In this document: positions 41,381 through 50,601 of the stretch, in pieces
How positions within the stretch are numbered: the first letter of the stretch is position 1
Layout of the letters: every line of letters starts with the position of its first letter
DNA from: DAOMFB01 sp963801475
GTDB lineage: Bacteria > Acidobacteriota > Thermoanaerobaculia > UBA5066
Direction of reading: 5' to 3'
Assembly: GCA_963801475.1 (NCBI GenBank)
Contig: CAWDEX010000001.1
Span: 1,240,001-1,304,000 of the forward strand
DNA: 64,000 bases
Notes under the pieces: generated by a model
What the model saw: the letters and a program-made list of their open reading frames with translations, nothing else
Told to the model about the DNA's origin: nothing
Databases searched by the model: none
Position numbers and translations under genes: made by a program

Positions 41381-42465
41381 CCCCGGCGAGCGCGTTCACG
41401 GTCACGGTCGCGGCCCCGGGGGTCGAACCACTCGTTGCGGGGAGGATTCACGCCCTCCGGCATCTCGTCGGGAACACGCCCCTCCTCGCCATCGACGCCA
41501 CGTTCCGCGGGAAGAAGTTCCGCGTCTTCGCAAAGGCCGAGAACCTGAACATGACCGGCTCCATCAAGGACCGGATGGCGCTCCACATCCTCGGCCGCGG
41601 CTACTCGAAGGGAGTGCTGTCGCCCGGTGCACCGGTCTTCGAGGCCACGAGCGGCAATACGGGGATCGCCTTCGCCGGGATCGGCCGGGCGCTCGGCCAT
41701 CCGGTCACGATCTTCATGCCGAACTGGATGAGCCGGGAGCGGATCGACCTGATCCGGAGCCTCGGCGCCACGATCCGCCTCGTCGCGCCGGACGAAGGGG
41801 GATTCCTCGGGTCGATCCGGATGGCGGAGGAGGCGGCGGCGAAGGCGCCCGGCTCGTTCCTCCCTCGCCAGTTCTCCAACGAGGACAACGCCGCGGCTCA
41901 CGAGGAGACGACGGGACCCGAGATCTGGTGGCAGCTCCGGGCCCACGGGCTGACGCCGGACGCGCTCGTCGCGGGCGTCGGGACGGGCGGGACGGTCATG
42001 GGCGCGGGTCGGTTCCTCCGGAGGATGCGTCCGGCCGTGAAGCTCTACCCCCTCGAGCCCGCCTCCTCGCCCACTCTCTCGACGGGCCACAAGGTCGGGA
42101 AGCACCGGATCCAGGGGATCTCGGACGAGTTCATTCCCCCGATCGTGGACCTCGGCTTCCTCGACGAGGTCGTCGCCGTGGAGGACGGGGACGGAATCCT
42201 CATGGCGCAGAAGCTGGCCTCGGGGCTGGGGCTCGGCGTCGGCATCTCGTCGGGCGCGAACTTCCTCGGGGCGCTCAAGGTGGCCGAAGCCCTGGGCGAC
42301 GGCGCCGTCGTCGTCACGGTCTTCCCGGACGACAACAAGAAGTACCTCTCAACGGATCTCCTCCGGGAGGAGCCGCTGCGTGAGGGCTATCTCGCCCCGG
42401 AGGTGACCCTCTCGGGCTTCAGCGCGTTCCGGCGGGACTGCCTCCTCTGCGGCCGCGAAGGCTGA
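41377..42465 (+). CDS. Cysteine synthase/cystathionine beta-synthase family PLP enzyme
   Basis: 362 residues, fold type II. The PLP-binding Lys is in LNMTGSIKDRMA, the substrate loop is EATSGNTGIAFAGIGRALGH, and the phosphate-binding loop is GVGTGGTVMGAGRFL; TTGPEIW and VGISSGANFLGAL are also typical. It probably makes cysteine from O-acetylserine or a related donor. The C-terminus carries an unusual RRDCLLCGREG tail with CxxC. The ATG overlaps the stop of the RsbW-like gene, an unexpected partner. Confidence 0.88.
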   Translation: MTPASAFTVTVAAPGVEPLVAGRIHALRHLVGNTPLLAIDATFRGKKFRVFAKAENLNMTGSIKDRMALHILGRGYSKGVLSPGAPVFEATSGNTGIAFAGIGRALGHPVTIFMPNWMSRERIDLIRSLGATIRLVAPDEGGFLGSIRMAEEAAAKAPGSFLPRQFSNEDNAAAHEETTGPEIWWQLRAHGLTPDALVAGVGTGGTVMGAGRFLRRMRPAVKLYPLEPASSPTLSTGHKVGKHRIQGISDEFIPPIVDLGFLDEVVAVEDGDGILMAQKLASGLGLGVGISSGANFLGALKVAEALGDGAVVVTVFPDDNKKYLSTDLLREEPLREGYLAPEVTLSGFSAFRRDCLLCGREG

Positions 42466-42485
42466 GCCCGGGCCTCCCTCTCCGT

Positions 42486-42491
42486 TATCCT
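42486..42491 (+). promoter_or_regulatory. Possible -10 element of the S10 peptidase gene
   Basis: TATCCT in context CCGTTATCCTCCGCTCC lies 27 bp before the GTG start of the peptidase, in a 52-bp gap. It has the same downstream CCG as the elements at 719, 36592 and 48058. Confidence 0.3.
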
Positions 42492-42517
42492 CCGCTCCAC
42501 GCCGAAGGAGGAATGCT

Positions 42518-44077
42518 GTGAAGAAGACCGTTCTTCTCCCGATCGCGGCGCTCGCGTTCTGGCTTGCGCCCTCGGCTCCCGCTTCCGCAGAGGAAAAGAC
42601 GGCGGCCGAGGCGCCGAAGAAGACCGAGAAGGCCGAGGCGCCGAAGGCCGAAGCATCCGTCACGTCGCACACGGTCACGATCGGCGGAACTCCGGTCGCC
42701 TACTCGGCGACGGCGGGGACGCTGATCGTCCGCAACGAGAAGGACGAGCCGTGGGCCTCGATGGGGTATGTCTCCTACGTCCGGAAGGAAACGGGCGACG
42801 CCGGGAAGCGCCCGGTCACCTTCGCCTACAACGGCGGGCCGGGCTCCTCCTCCGTCTGGCTTCACATGGGCGCCCTCGGACCGAAGCGAATCGTCGTGTC
42901 GGATCCGGAACCGACGCCTCCGCCGCCTTACCGGCTCGTCGACAACGCGTTCAGCCTCCTCGACAGGACGGATCTCGTCATGATCGATCCGGTCGGAACC
43001 GGGATCTCGCGGGCCGTCGGCGACGCGAAGGAGAAGGACTTCTGGGGCGTCGACCCCGACATCGACTCCGTGTCGCGCTTCATCCGGCAGTGGGTGACCG
43101 AAAACGGGCGCTGGAACTCGCCGAAGTACCTCCTCGGCGAGAGCTACGGCACGACGCGCTCCGCCGGCGTCGTCGACGCCCTTCAGACGCGGTTCGGGAT
43201 GTCGTTCAACGGCGTCATCCTCGTCTCGGTCGCCCTCGACCTCGAAGCGATCTTCAACATGCCCGGGAACGACCGCCCCTTCCCGCTCTTCCTCCCGACG
43301 TACGCGGCGACGGCGTGGTACCAGAAGGCGCTTCCGAGCCGCCCGGAGAAGCTGGAGCCGTTCCTCGACGAGGTCCGGGCGTTCGCGAGCGGCCCCTACG
43401 CCGTGGCGCTGATGAAGGGCGACGGTCTCGACCCGGCAGAACGGGCGGCGGTGATCCGGAAGCTCCACGCCTTCACGGGCCTGTCGGAGGACTACCTCGA
43501 CAAGGCGAACCTCCGCGTCCGGCAGGCGCAGTTCACCCAGGAGCTCCTGCGGACGAACCGGACCACGGTGGGGCGCCTCGACTCCCGCTTTACGGGTCCG
43601 ACGCTCGACGCGCTCGCCGAGGACGCCGGCTACGACCCGCAGAGCGCGGCGATCTCGCACGCCTACACGGCCGGCTTCCTCCAGTACTACACGGGCGAGC
43701 TGATGGCGCCGACCGCGCGGACGTACGCGATCACGAACTTCGAGATCGCCAGAGCGTGGGACCCGAAGCACAAGCCGCCCGGCCCGCCGCAGCTCTTCTC
43801 CTGGCCGACCCTTCCGAACACCGGGCTCGATCTGGCTCACGCACTCAAGTACAACCCGGATCTTCGCGTCCTCGTCCTGAACGGGTACTACGACCTCGCG
43901 ACGCCCTTCTTCGCCTCCGAGTACATGTTCTCCCACCTCGGGCTGCCAGCGGACCTTCGCGGGCACATCGAGACGAAGTACTACCCCGCTGGCCACATGA
44001 TGTACGTCCAGGAGTCCTCCCTGGCCCAGTTCAAGGCCGACGTGGCCGGGTTCCTCGACCGGACGAGCCGCCGCTGA
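42518..44077 (+). CDS. Secreted S10-family serine carboxypeptidase
   Basis: 519 residues with a signal peptide (about 1-24, ending APASA). The mature protein has a short Lys/Glu/Ala-rich spacer and then the alpha/beta hydrolase core: YNGGPGSSSVWLHMGALGP (oxyanion hole), GESYGTTRSAG (nucleophile Ser), NGYYDLATP (Asp) and PAGHMMY (His). It trims C-terminal residues from peptides outside the cytoplasm. The GTG start at 42518 has AAGGAGG upstream. It precedes a large secreted propeller by 19 bp. Confidence 0.92.
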   Translation: MKKTVLLPIAALAFWLAPSAPASAEEKTAAEAPKKTEKAEAPKAEASVTSHTVTIGGTPVAYSATAGTLIVRNEKDEPWASMGYVSYVRKETGDAGKRPVTFAYNGGPGSSSVWLHMGALGPKRIVVSDPEPTPPPPYRLVDNAFSLLDRTDLVMIDPVGTGISRAVGDAKEKDFWGVDPDIDSVSRFIRQWVTENGRWNSPKYLLGESYGTTRSAGVVDALQTRFGMSFNGVILVSVALDLEAIFNMPGNDRPFPLFLPTYAATAWYQKALPSRPEKLEPFLDEVRAFASGPYAVALMKGDGLDPAERAAVIRKLHAFTGLSEDYLDKANLRVRQAQFTQELLRTNRTTVGRLDSRFTGPTLDALAEDAGYDPQSAAISHAYTAGFLQYYTGELMAPTARTYAITNFEIARAWDPKHKPPGPPQLFSWPTLPNTGLDLAHALKYNPDLRVLVLNGYYDLATPFFASEYMFSHLGLPADLRGHIETKYYPAGHMMYVQESSLAQFKADVAGFLDRTSRR

Positions 44078-44096
44078 CGCGCGGCACGGAGCAGAG

Positions 44097-47000
44097 ATGA
44101 CGAAATCCCAATCCGTGGCGATCGCCGTCGCGATCGCGGCTGCGCTCTTCCTCGCGTCGTCTTCCCGGGCGACCTCGCCTCCGGAAACGAAGAAGCCGGC
44201 CGTCGGGGAGAAGGCCGTCGACCGGTACGAGGCCCTTCCGTACCGCTTCATCGGGCCGCCGGGGAACCGCCTGAGCGCGGTTGCCGGCGTCCCCGGCGAC
44301 CCGAACACGTACTACGCCGGCGCCGCCTCGGGCGGCGTCTGGAAATCGACCGACGCCGGCGTCCACTGGAAGCCGGTCTTCGACGACCAGCCGGCGCAGT
44401 CGATCGGCTCGATCGCGATCGCGCCGTCGGACCCGAACGTCGTCTGGGTCGGGACCGGGGAGACCTTCATCCGGAGCAACGTGTCGCTCGGAAACGGCGT
44501 CTACCGGTCGACGGACGCCGGGAAGAGCTGGACGCACATGGGCCTGGAGAAGACGGGCCGGATCGGGCGGGTGGTGATCGATCCGCGGAATCCGGACGTC
44601 GTCTTCGTCGCCGCGCTCGGGACCTGTTACGGCCCGCAGCCCGAACGGGGCGTCTACCGGACGGCGGACGGCGGGAAGACGTGGGAGCAGGTTCTCTTCG
44701 TGGACGAGAACACGGGCGCTTCCGACCTCGCGATGGACCCGACGAATCCGCGAATCCTCTTCGCCGGGATGTGGCAGATCGACATCAAGACGTGGGGGCG
44801 GAAGAGCGGCGGGCCCGGCAGCGGCGTCTTCGTGTCGCGGGACGGCGGGTCGACCTGGAAGCGGCTGACGGGGCACGGCCTCCCCGAGCCGCCTCTTGGA
44901 AAGATCGCCGTTGCGGTGGCGGCGTCGAATCCGCAGCGTGTCTACGCCCTCATCGAGACGGGAGCGCGCGGGTCGCTCTGGCGGTCGGACGACGGCGGCG
45001 CCGAGTGGAAGCTCGCGAGCCACAGCCGACTCCTGAACGAGCGGCCCCATTACTACACGCGGATGCTGGTCATGCCGGACAACGACCGGGAGGTCTATTT
45101 CCCCTCGAACGGCATGGGGGCGACCTGGGACGGCGGCGAGACGACCGAGGAGATCCCGTGGGGCGGCGACAACCACGACATGTGGGCCGACCCGAAGATC
45201 CCCTCGCGGATGATGATCGGCAACGACGGCGGGGTGCAGATCTCGACGACCCGCGGACGCCAGTGGAGCTTCGTCCGCCTGCCCGTCGGGCAGATGTACC
45301 ACGTCTCGACGGACAACCGGATCCCGTACCGGGTCTACGGACAGATGCAGGACGACGGCTCCATGCGCGGACCGAGCCACAACCCGGGCGGCTACGGCAT
45401 CCCCCCCGCCCTCTGGACCTCCGTGGCCGGCTGCGAGACCGGCTGGGCCACGCCCGACCCGGTGGATCCTGACGTCGTCTGGGGAGGCTGCTACGCCGGC
45501 GTCGTCGAGCGGTTCGACGCGAAGACCGGAATGACCCGCACGGTGAGCGTCTGGCCCGAGCGGACGATGGGGGCCAGCGCGGGGGAGATCCGGCTTCGGA
45601 TGAACTGGACCTTCCCGATCGCCATCTCGCCGCACGACCACAACACCGTCTACGTCGGGAGCCAGCACGTCCATGCGACGTCGGACGGCGGTCAGACCTG
45701 GCGGACGATCAGCCTCGACCTCACGCTCGGCGACAAGGCGATGATGGGCGATTCCGGCGGGCTGACCGTCGACAACCTCTCCGTGGAGTACGCGGGCGTC
45801 GTCTTCTCGATCGCCGAATCGCCTCTCGAGAAGGGGCTGATCTGGGCCGGGACGAACGACGGTCTGGTACAGGTGACGCGGGACGGCGGAAAGAGCTGGA
45901 CGAACGTCACGCCGAACATCAGAGGGCTCCCGCCGAGGGGAACGGTGGGAAGCGTCGAGCCCTCGCGCTTCGACGCGGGGACGTGCTACGTCTCCGTCGA
46001 CTTCCACCAGGTCGACGGCCGTGACCCGCACATCTACCGGACGGCCGACTACGGCAAGAGCTGGACGGCGATCGCCTCGAACATCCCGAAGAGCCCCCTG
46101 AGCTATGTCCACGTCGTCCGGGAGGATCCGCACCGGAAGGGGCTCCTCTACGCCGGGACGGAGAACGGGCTCTACGTCTCGTTCAACGACGGAGGAAGCT
46201 GGGAGCCGCTCCAGGGAAAAATGCCGCACGCCCCCGTCTACTGGCTGGCGGTGCAGGAGCACTTCCGCGACCTCGTCGTCGCCACCTACGGACGGGGCTT
46301 CTGGATCCTCGACGACGTGACGCCGCTCGAGCAGCTGACGGACGCCGTCCGGGGATCTGCCGTCCACCTCTTCGAACCCCGCCCGGCCTACCGCCTCCTG
46401 CCGGTCTCGCAGCCCAACCTCGCTCCGTCGGGGACCTCGCGGGGGAAGAACCCGCCCTACGGAGCCCTCGTCAACTACTGGCTGAAGGAGCCGGTGAAAG
46501 GCGTCGTCGAGGAGAAGCCCGGAGCGGAGGACGTCCCGGCGACGGCCGCCGGGAAGAAGATCGAGATCACGATCCTCGACGCGTCGGGCCGGACGGTCCG
46601 GACGCTCGAGGGAACCAACAAGGCCGGAGTCAACCGCGTGGCCTGGGATCTCCGGTACGAGCCGACGCTCGACGTACGGCTCCGCTCGACTCCGGCCGGG
46701 AACCGGCACCTCTGGGAGGAGAAGCGCTTTCGGGGGAAGGACGCCCGCCCGGTCTTCTACTACGGCATCGACGCGCCCAAGAAGGGCCCGCTCGTGCCGC
46801 CGGGCCCGTACACCGTGAAGCTCTTCGCGGACGGGAAGGAGTTCACCCGGACGCTCGAGGTGCGGAAGGACCCGGCCTCGGCCGGGACGGCGGCGGACGT
46901 CGAGGCGGCGACGAAGCTCTCGCTCGCCCTCTATCGCGACATCAATGCGGCAGCCCGGATGATCAACCAGCTCGAGTGGACCCGGAAGCAGGTGGAGGAT

Positions 47001-47453
47001 CTCCGGAAGATGCTCAAGGCGTCGGATGCACCCCCCGCCGACACGGCGGCCGTGGAGGGCTTCGAGAAATCGGTCCGTGCCGTGGAGGACCGGCTCCTCC
47101 AGCCGACGCTGGCCGAGGCCGACGTGAAATCGTTCCGCGGCCCGCTGGAGCTCTACCTGAAGCTCGTCTGGCTCCAGGCCGAATCCGGTACCGGGGGCGG
47201 CGACGTCTCAGGAAACGCGGACTTCGCGCCGACGGCGCCGGAGCTGGAGGTCTACCGGCTTCTCTCCGGCCAGCTCGCCGACGTCCGCCGCGACTTCGAG
47301 GCGCTCTACGCGAAGACGGTTCCGGCGTTCAACGACGCCCTTCGGGCGAAGGGCTACGCGCAGCTGATGACCGTGAAGGAACCCGACAAGCCGCGCCCGC
47401 CGGCGAAGCCCGAGGACGAGGACGAGGGCGACTGGGACGCCTTCCGCGACTGA
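44097..47453 (+). CDS. Large secreted BNR/sortilin-like beta-propeller protein
   Basis: 1118 residues with a signal peptide (about 1-26). About residues 45-740 form repeated BNR/Asp-box blades (for example GGVWKSTDAGVHWKPVFD, GVYRSTDAGKSWTHMG, GVFVSRDGGSTWKRLTG), as in VPS10/sortilin and glycosyl-hydrolase-like propellers. A beta-sandwich-like part with GPYTVKLFADGKEFTRTLEV and a helical C-terminal region (about 920-1118, acidic end) follow. No catalytic residues can be assigned. A paralogue is at 59909-63001. Binding or processing of peptides or glycans is possible; function unknown. Confidence 0.88.
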   Translation: MTKSQSVAIAVAIAAALFLASSSRATSPPETKKPAVGEKAVDRYEALPYRFIGPPGNRLSAVAGVPGDPNTYYAGAASGGVWKSTDAGVHWKPVFDDQPAQSIGSIAIAPSDPNVVWVGTGETFIRSNVSLGNGVYRSTDAGKSWTHMGLEKTGRIGRVVIDPRNPDVVFVAALGTCYGPQPERGVYRTADGGKTWEQVLFVDENTGASDLAMDPTNPRILFAGMWQIDIKTWGRKSGGPGSGVFVSRDGGSTWKRLTGHGLPEPPLGKIAVAVAASNPQRVYALIETGARGSLWRSDDGGAEWKLASHSRLLNERPHYYTRMLVMPDNDREVYFPSNGMGATWDGGETTEEIPWGGDNHDMWADPKIPSRMMIGNDGGVQISTTRGRQWSFVRLPVGQMYHVSTDNRIPYRVYGQMQDDGSMRGPSHNPGGYGIPPALWTSVAGCETGWATPDPVDPDVVWGGCYAGVVERFDAKTGMTRTVSVWPERTMGASAGEIRLRMNWTFPIAISPHDHNTVYVGSQHVHATSDGGQTWRTISLDLTLGDKAMMGDSGGLTVDNLSVEYAGVVFSIAESPLEKGLIWAGTNDGLVQVTRDGGKSWTNVTPNIRGLPPRGTVGSVEPSRFDAGTCYVSVDFHQVDGRDPHIYRTADYGKSWTAIASNIPKSPLSYVHVVREDPHRKGLLYAGTENGLYVSFNDGGSWEPLQGKMPHAPVYWLAVQEHFRDLVVATYGRGFWILDDVTPLEQLTDAVRGSAVHLFEPRPAYRLLPVSQPNLAPSGTSRGKNPPYGALVNYWLKEPVKGVVEEKPGAEDVPATAAGKKIEITILDASGRTVRTLEGTNKAGVNRVAWDLRYEPTLDVRLRSTPAGNRHLWEEKRFRGKDARPVFYYGIDAPKKGPLVPPGPYTVKLFADGKEFTRTLEVRKDPASAGTAADVEAATKLSLALYRDINAAARMINQLEWTRKQVEDLRKMLKASDAPPADTAAVEGFEKSVRAVEDRLLQPTLAEADVKSFRGPLELYLKLVWLQAESGTGGGDVSGNADFAPTAPELEVYRLLSGQLADVRRDFEALYAKTVPAFNDALRAKGYAQLMTVKEPDKPRPPAKPEDEDEGDWDAFRD

Positions 47454-47480
47454 CCGCGACGCCGTGAGAGGATCCCTCGC

Positions 47481-48038
47481 ATGAAGACGAACCGCCTTCT
47501 CGTTCTCGCCGCCGCGGCCGCGGTCGCGGCCTGCTCCGGAGCTCCGAAGATCGACGGAAAGCTCGGCCCGGGCGCTTCCCTTTCCGGAAAGAGCACTTTC
47601 GCTGTCATCACGGCGCCCATTGGAGTCGGGGAGCGGACGGAATCGGGCGTCGATTTCCTCGAAAACCGCGTTGGCCCCGAGGTGAAGCGGGCGCTCGAGG
47701 CCAAGGGGTATACCCCGGCGCCCCGCGAGAGCGCCGATCTCCTTGCGGCCGCCTTCATCAGCCAGACGGGGCAGGTGGACGCCGTCCGCTGGGGCTACTC
47801 GACCGCCGGCTGGGAGATCTGGGGCCCGTGGTGGGGGGGGGGAGCGTACGGCTACACGGGAGACTACCGGACCGGGACCCTCGTCGTGGACGTCGTCGAC
47901 GCGAAGGGGAAGAAGGTCCTCTACCGCGGCGTGGCGTCCGTGACCCTCGGCCTCTCCGGCACGCGGGGAGACCTCGACCAGGACACGCTCCGGGGCTACG
48001 TGAAGGGAATGCTGAAAGACCTGCCGCCCCGATCCTGA
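47481..48038 (+). CDS. DUF4136-like lipoprotein
   Basis: 185 residues. The signal peptide ends with a lipobox (AVAAC, Cys17). The mature part has the DUF4136 look: FAVITAPIGVGERTESGVDFLENRVGPEVKRALEAKGYTP, a Gly/Trp/Tyr-rich central loop (WEIWGPWWGGGAYGY) and GTLVVDVVDAKGKKVLYRGVAS. Probably attached to the outer membrane; function unknown. GAGAGGA precedes the ATG. Confidence 0.8.
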   Translation: MKTNRLLVLAAAAAVAACSGAPKIDGKLGPGASLSGKSTFAVITAPIGVGERTESGVDFLENRVGPEVKRALEAKGYTPAPRESADLLAAAFISQTGQVDAVRWGYSTAGWEIWGPWWGGGAYGYTGDYRTGTLVVDVVDAKGKKVLYRGVASVTLGLSGTRGDLDQDTLRGYVKGMLKDLPPRS

Positions 48039-48057
48039 GACGGCGTCTCCGTGGGCC

Positions 48058-48063
48058 TATACT
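48058..48063 (+). promoter_or_regulatory. Possible -10 element of the globin gene
   Basis: TATACT in context GGCCTATACTCCGGG, 39 bp upstream of the globin ATG at 48102, in a 63-bp gap. The surrounding bases are almost the same as at 719-724. Confidence 0.35.
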
Positions 48064-48101
48064 CCGGGCTGCCGGGCGGGCGGCCCGGAGGAGAAGAGCC
48101 G

Positions 48102-48527
48102 ATGGAGTCGAGGACGCTCGAGGAATTCGAACGAAGCCTGCTGCGGTGCGAATCGCGGTGGGACTTCCTCGACCGGTTCTACGCGAGGTTCGTCGCCTCC
48201 TCGCCGGCCGTCGCCGCGAAGTTCGCGAACACGGACTTCGTCCGGCAGAAGCGGGCGCTCCGGGCCTCGCTCCATCACCTCCTCCTCGCGGCCCAGAACG
48301 AAGGCGGGGGACCGGACGCCCACCTTCGGGAGATCGCCGACCGGCACGGCGCCGGGCAGCTCGACATCGGCGCGGAGCTCTACGACCTCTGGCTCGACAG
48401 CCTTCTGGCGACGGTCCGGGAGTGCGATCCGGAGTTCAGCCCCGAGGTGGAGAAGGCCTGGGAGGCCGTCATGATGGTCGGCATCCACTACCTTTGCAGG
48501 AACTACGACCGGGCGCCGCGCGCCTGA
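48102..48527 (+). CDS. Single-domain bacterial globin
   Basis: 141 residues, matching the globin fold: WDFLDRFYARFVASSPAVAAKFANTDFVRQKRALRASL (B to E helices with Phe41 at CD1 and Phe46 at CD4) and HLREIADRHGAGQLDIGAELYDLWLDSL, in which His82 is the likely proximal haem ligand. The final helix is EVEKAWEAVMMVGIHYL. The distal residue appears to be Gln. It probably binds O2 or NO, or senses redox state. It stands alone between secreted-protein genes. Confidence 0.78.
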   Translation: MESRTLEEFERSLLRCESRWDFLDRFYARFVASSPAVAAKFANTDFVRQKRALRASLHHLLLAAQNEGGGPDAHLREIADRHGAGQLDIGAELYDLWLDSLLATVRECDPEFSPEVEKAWEAVMMVGIHYLCRNYDRAPRA

Positions 48528-48546
48528 TGGCGGGAGCGAGGAGACC

Positions 48547-49446
48547 ATGACATCGAGACATCATTTCCTGTCGATCGTGACCCTGGCCGCCCTTCTGGCG
48601 GCCGGTGCGGCGGCCGCGCAGAGCGATCCGCACGCCGGGCACATGATGGAGAAACGGGGGGCGCCGACGGCCTCTCCGGCACCTCGCAACGAGGCGATCC
48701 CACCCGACGCCGAGCAGGCGAAGGCGGCCCTCGCGAAGTCGCCCCGGCACGGCGAATGGGTCGACCTGAAGCTCCCCGACGGCGGGAAGCTGGTGACCTG
48801 GGTCGTCTACCCGGAGAAGAAGGAGAAGGCCGGCACCGTCATCGTGATCCACGAGATCTTCGGCCTGACCGACTGGGTCCGGGGCGTGGCGGACCAGCTC
48901 GCGAAGGACGGCTTCATCGCCCTCGCGCCCGATCTCCTCTCCGGCAAGGGGCCGAGCGGCGGCGGGACGGAATCGCTCGGGGACGACGTGACGAAGGTGA
49001 TCCGGACCCTGACGCCGGAGACGGTCAACGCCCGGCTCGACGTCGTCCGCGACTACGCCGTGAAGATCGCGGCGGCCAACGGAAAGGTCGGCACGGTCGG
49101 CTACTGCTGGGGCGGCTCGACGAGCTTCGCTTACGCGGTGGCCCAGCCGAAGCTGAACGCGGCGGTCGTCTACTACGGGACCTCCCCCTCGGACCCGGCC
49201 GACTACGGGAAGATCGGCGCGCCCGTCCTCGGCCTCTACGGCGGCGACGACGCCCGGGTCAACGCCACGATCCCAGTTGCCGAAGCCGAGATGAAGAAGT
49301 TGGGGAAGCGATTCACCGTCCAGGTCTTCGACGGAGCCGGCCACGGCTTCCTCCGGCAGCAGACCGGCCGGGACGGCGCGAACATGAAGGCGTCGGAAAA
49401 GGCGTGGACGGCGACGCTCGGATTCTTCCGGGAATTCCTGAAGTAA
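48547..49446 (+). CDS. Secreted dienelactone hydrolase family protein
   Basis: 299 residues with a signal peptide (about 1-24, ending AAAAQ) and a His/Met-containing stretch after it (DPHAGHMMEKRG). The alpha/beta hydrolase core has VIHEIFGLTDWVRGVAD, the nucleophile Cys in GTVGYCWGGSTS, Asp in LYGGDDARV and His in GAGHGFLRQ, the Cys-Asp-His triad of dienelactone hydrolases. The natural substrate is unknown. GAGGAG precedes the ATG. Confidence 0.9.
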   Translation: MTSRHHFLSIVTLAALLAAGAAAAQSDPHAGHMMEKRGAPTASPAPRNEAIPPDAEQAKAALAKSPRHGEWVDLKLPDGGKLVTWVVYPEKKEKAGTVIVIHEIFGLTDWVRGVADQLAKDGFIALAPDLLSGKGPSGGGTESLGDDVTKVIRTLTPETVNARLDVVRDYAVKIAAANGKVGTVGYCWGGSTSFAYAVAQPKLNAAVVYYGTSPSDPADYGKIGAPVLGLYGGDDARVNATIPVAEAEMKKLGKRFTVQVFDGAGHGFLRQQTGRDGANMKASEKAWTATLGFFREFLK

Positions 49447-49464
49447 CGGTGACGGTACGGACGC

Positions 49465-50601
49465 CTAGGCGGCGGCCTTCGCGGGAACGATCTCGGCGAG
49501 CGCCGCCGCGAAGGCCTGCATCTCGGCTGGCTTCCCGACGGTGACCCGGAGCCAGTTCGGAAGGGAGTGGAACTTCCGCCCGACGAGGAGGTTCCTTTTC
49601 CGGAAGGCCGCGATGACGGGGGCCACGTCGCCGCCCACGTCGATCATCACGAAGTTCGTCTCCGAGGGGATCGTCCGGCGCCCCTGCCGCGTCATCTCCG
49701 CGACGAGCCCCCGTCGCGCGTCATTCATCAGCTTTCGCTGCCTGGGCACGAGGTCCGGATCGGCGAGGCTCGCGAGGGCCGCCGCGAGGACGCCCGCGTT
49801 CGCGTTCGAGAACGAGGCGAAGCCGGCCATGTCCGCGATCCGCTCCTTCGAGCCGACGGCGTAGCCGAGCCGCAGGCCCGCCATCCCGTAGATCTTCGAG
49901 AACGTCCGGGCCACCACGACGTTCGGCGCCGTTCCGAGCAGCTCCACGGCGCTCCGGTAGCGGGGATCCTCCACGAAGTGGTGGTAGGCCTCGTCCACGA
50001 GAATCGTGACGGTCGGCGGCACGCTGGCCACGAAGGCGGACAATTCGTTCCCCGTGACGGTCGTTCCCGTCGGGTTGTTCGGATTGCAGACGTAGACGAG
50101 CCCGGCGCCTTCGGCGGCCGCCGCGCTCATCTTCGGCAGGTCGTGCCGGAAGTCGGCCGTGAGCGGGACCTTGGTCCCGTCCGCCCGAATCGCCTTCGCA
50201 TAGCGAAGGACGGCCTCGAACGTCGGCTCGGCCGAGACGACCCGGCGGCCCGGGCCCGCGAACGCCTCGTCGGCCATCTGGAGAACCTCCGACGAGCCGC
50301 ATCCGAGGACGACCTGGTCTGCGGCCACGCCGTGGTGTTTCGCGATGGCCGCGCGCACCTCGTCCTCGAGGGCGTCCGGGTAGCGGTTCGCCAGGCGCCC
50401 CGCCCCGACGTACGCCTCGAGGGCCTTCGGCGACGGACCGTACGGGTTCTCGTTCGAGTTCAGCAGGATTGCGCCGGTGGGCCTCGGCGTGCGGGCGGCC
50501 GCGGCCTCCAGCGTCCGGGCGAGCGGCGTCTCGATCAGCGCCGCTCCGGTGGCGAGCCCGAGGGTTCCGGCGAACGAACGGCGGCTGAGGGAGAGCGGCA
50601 T
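49465..50601 (-). CDS. HisC-like class I/II aminotransferase with Tat signal peptide
   Basis: 378 residues. The N-terminus has a twin-arginine signal, LSLSRRSFAGTLGLATGAALIETPLA, implying export of the folded PLP protein. The catalytic domain is HisC-like: NSNENPYGPSPKALEAY, GCGSSEVLQMADEAF, VCNPNNPTGTTVTG, ILVDEAYHHFVED, and the PLP Lys in RTFSKIYGMAGLRLGY. Its physiological amino donor and acceptor outside the cytoplasm are unknown. No other his gene is nearby. The ATG (50599-50601, complement) with GAGGAG upstream is preferred over longer readings. Confidence 0.87.
   Translation of the reverse strand: MPLSLSRRSFAGTLGLATGAALIETPLARTLEAAAARTPRPTGAILLNSNENPYGPSPKALEAYVGAGRLANRYPDALEDEVRAAIAKHHGVAADQVVLGCGSSEVLQMADEAFAGPGRRVVSAEPTFEAVLRYAKAIRADGTKVPLTADFRHDLPKMSAAAAEGAGLVYVCNPNNPTGTTVTGNELSAFVASVPPTVTILVDEAYHHFVEDPRYRSAVELLGTAPNVVVARTFSKIYGMAGLRLGYAVGSKERIADMAGFASFSNANAGVLAAALASLADPDLVPRQRKLMNDARRGLVAEMTRQGRRTIPSETNFVMIDVGGDVAPVIAAFRKRNLLVGRKFHSLPNWLRVTVGKPAEMQAFAAALAEIVPAKAAA

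Noticed and set aside
44031..46709. Long minus-strand frame opposite the first BNR propeller gene
   Set aside because: Same explanation: mirror of codon bias, no start signal, no family features.
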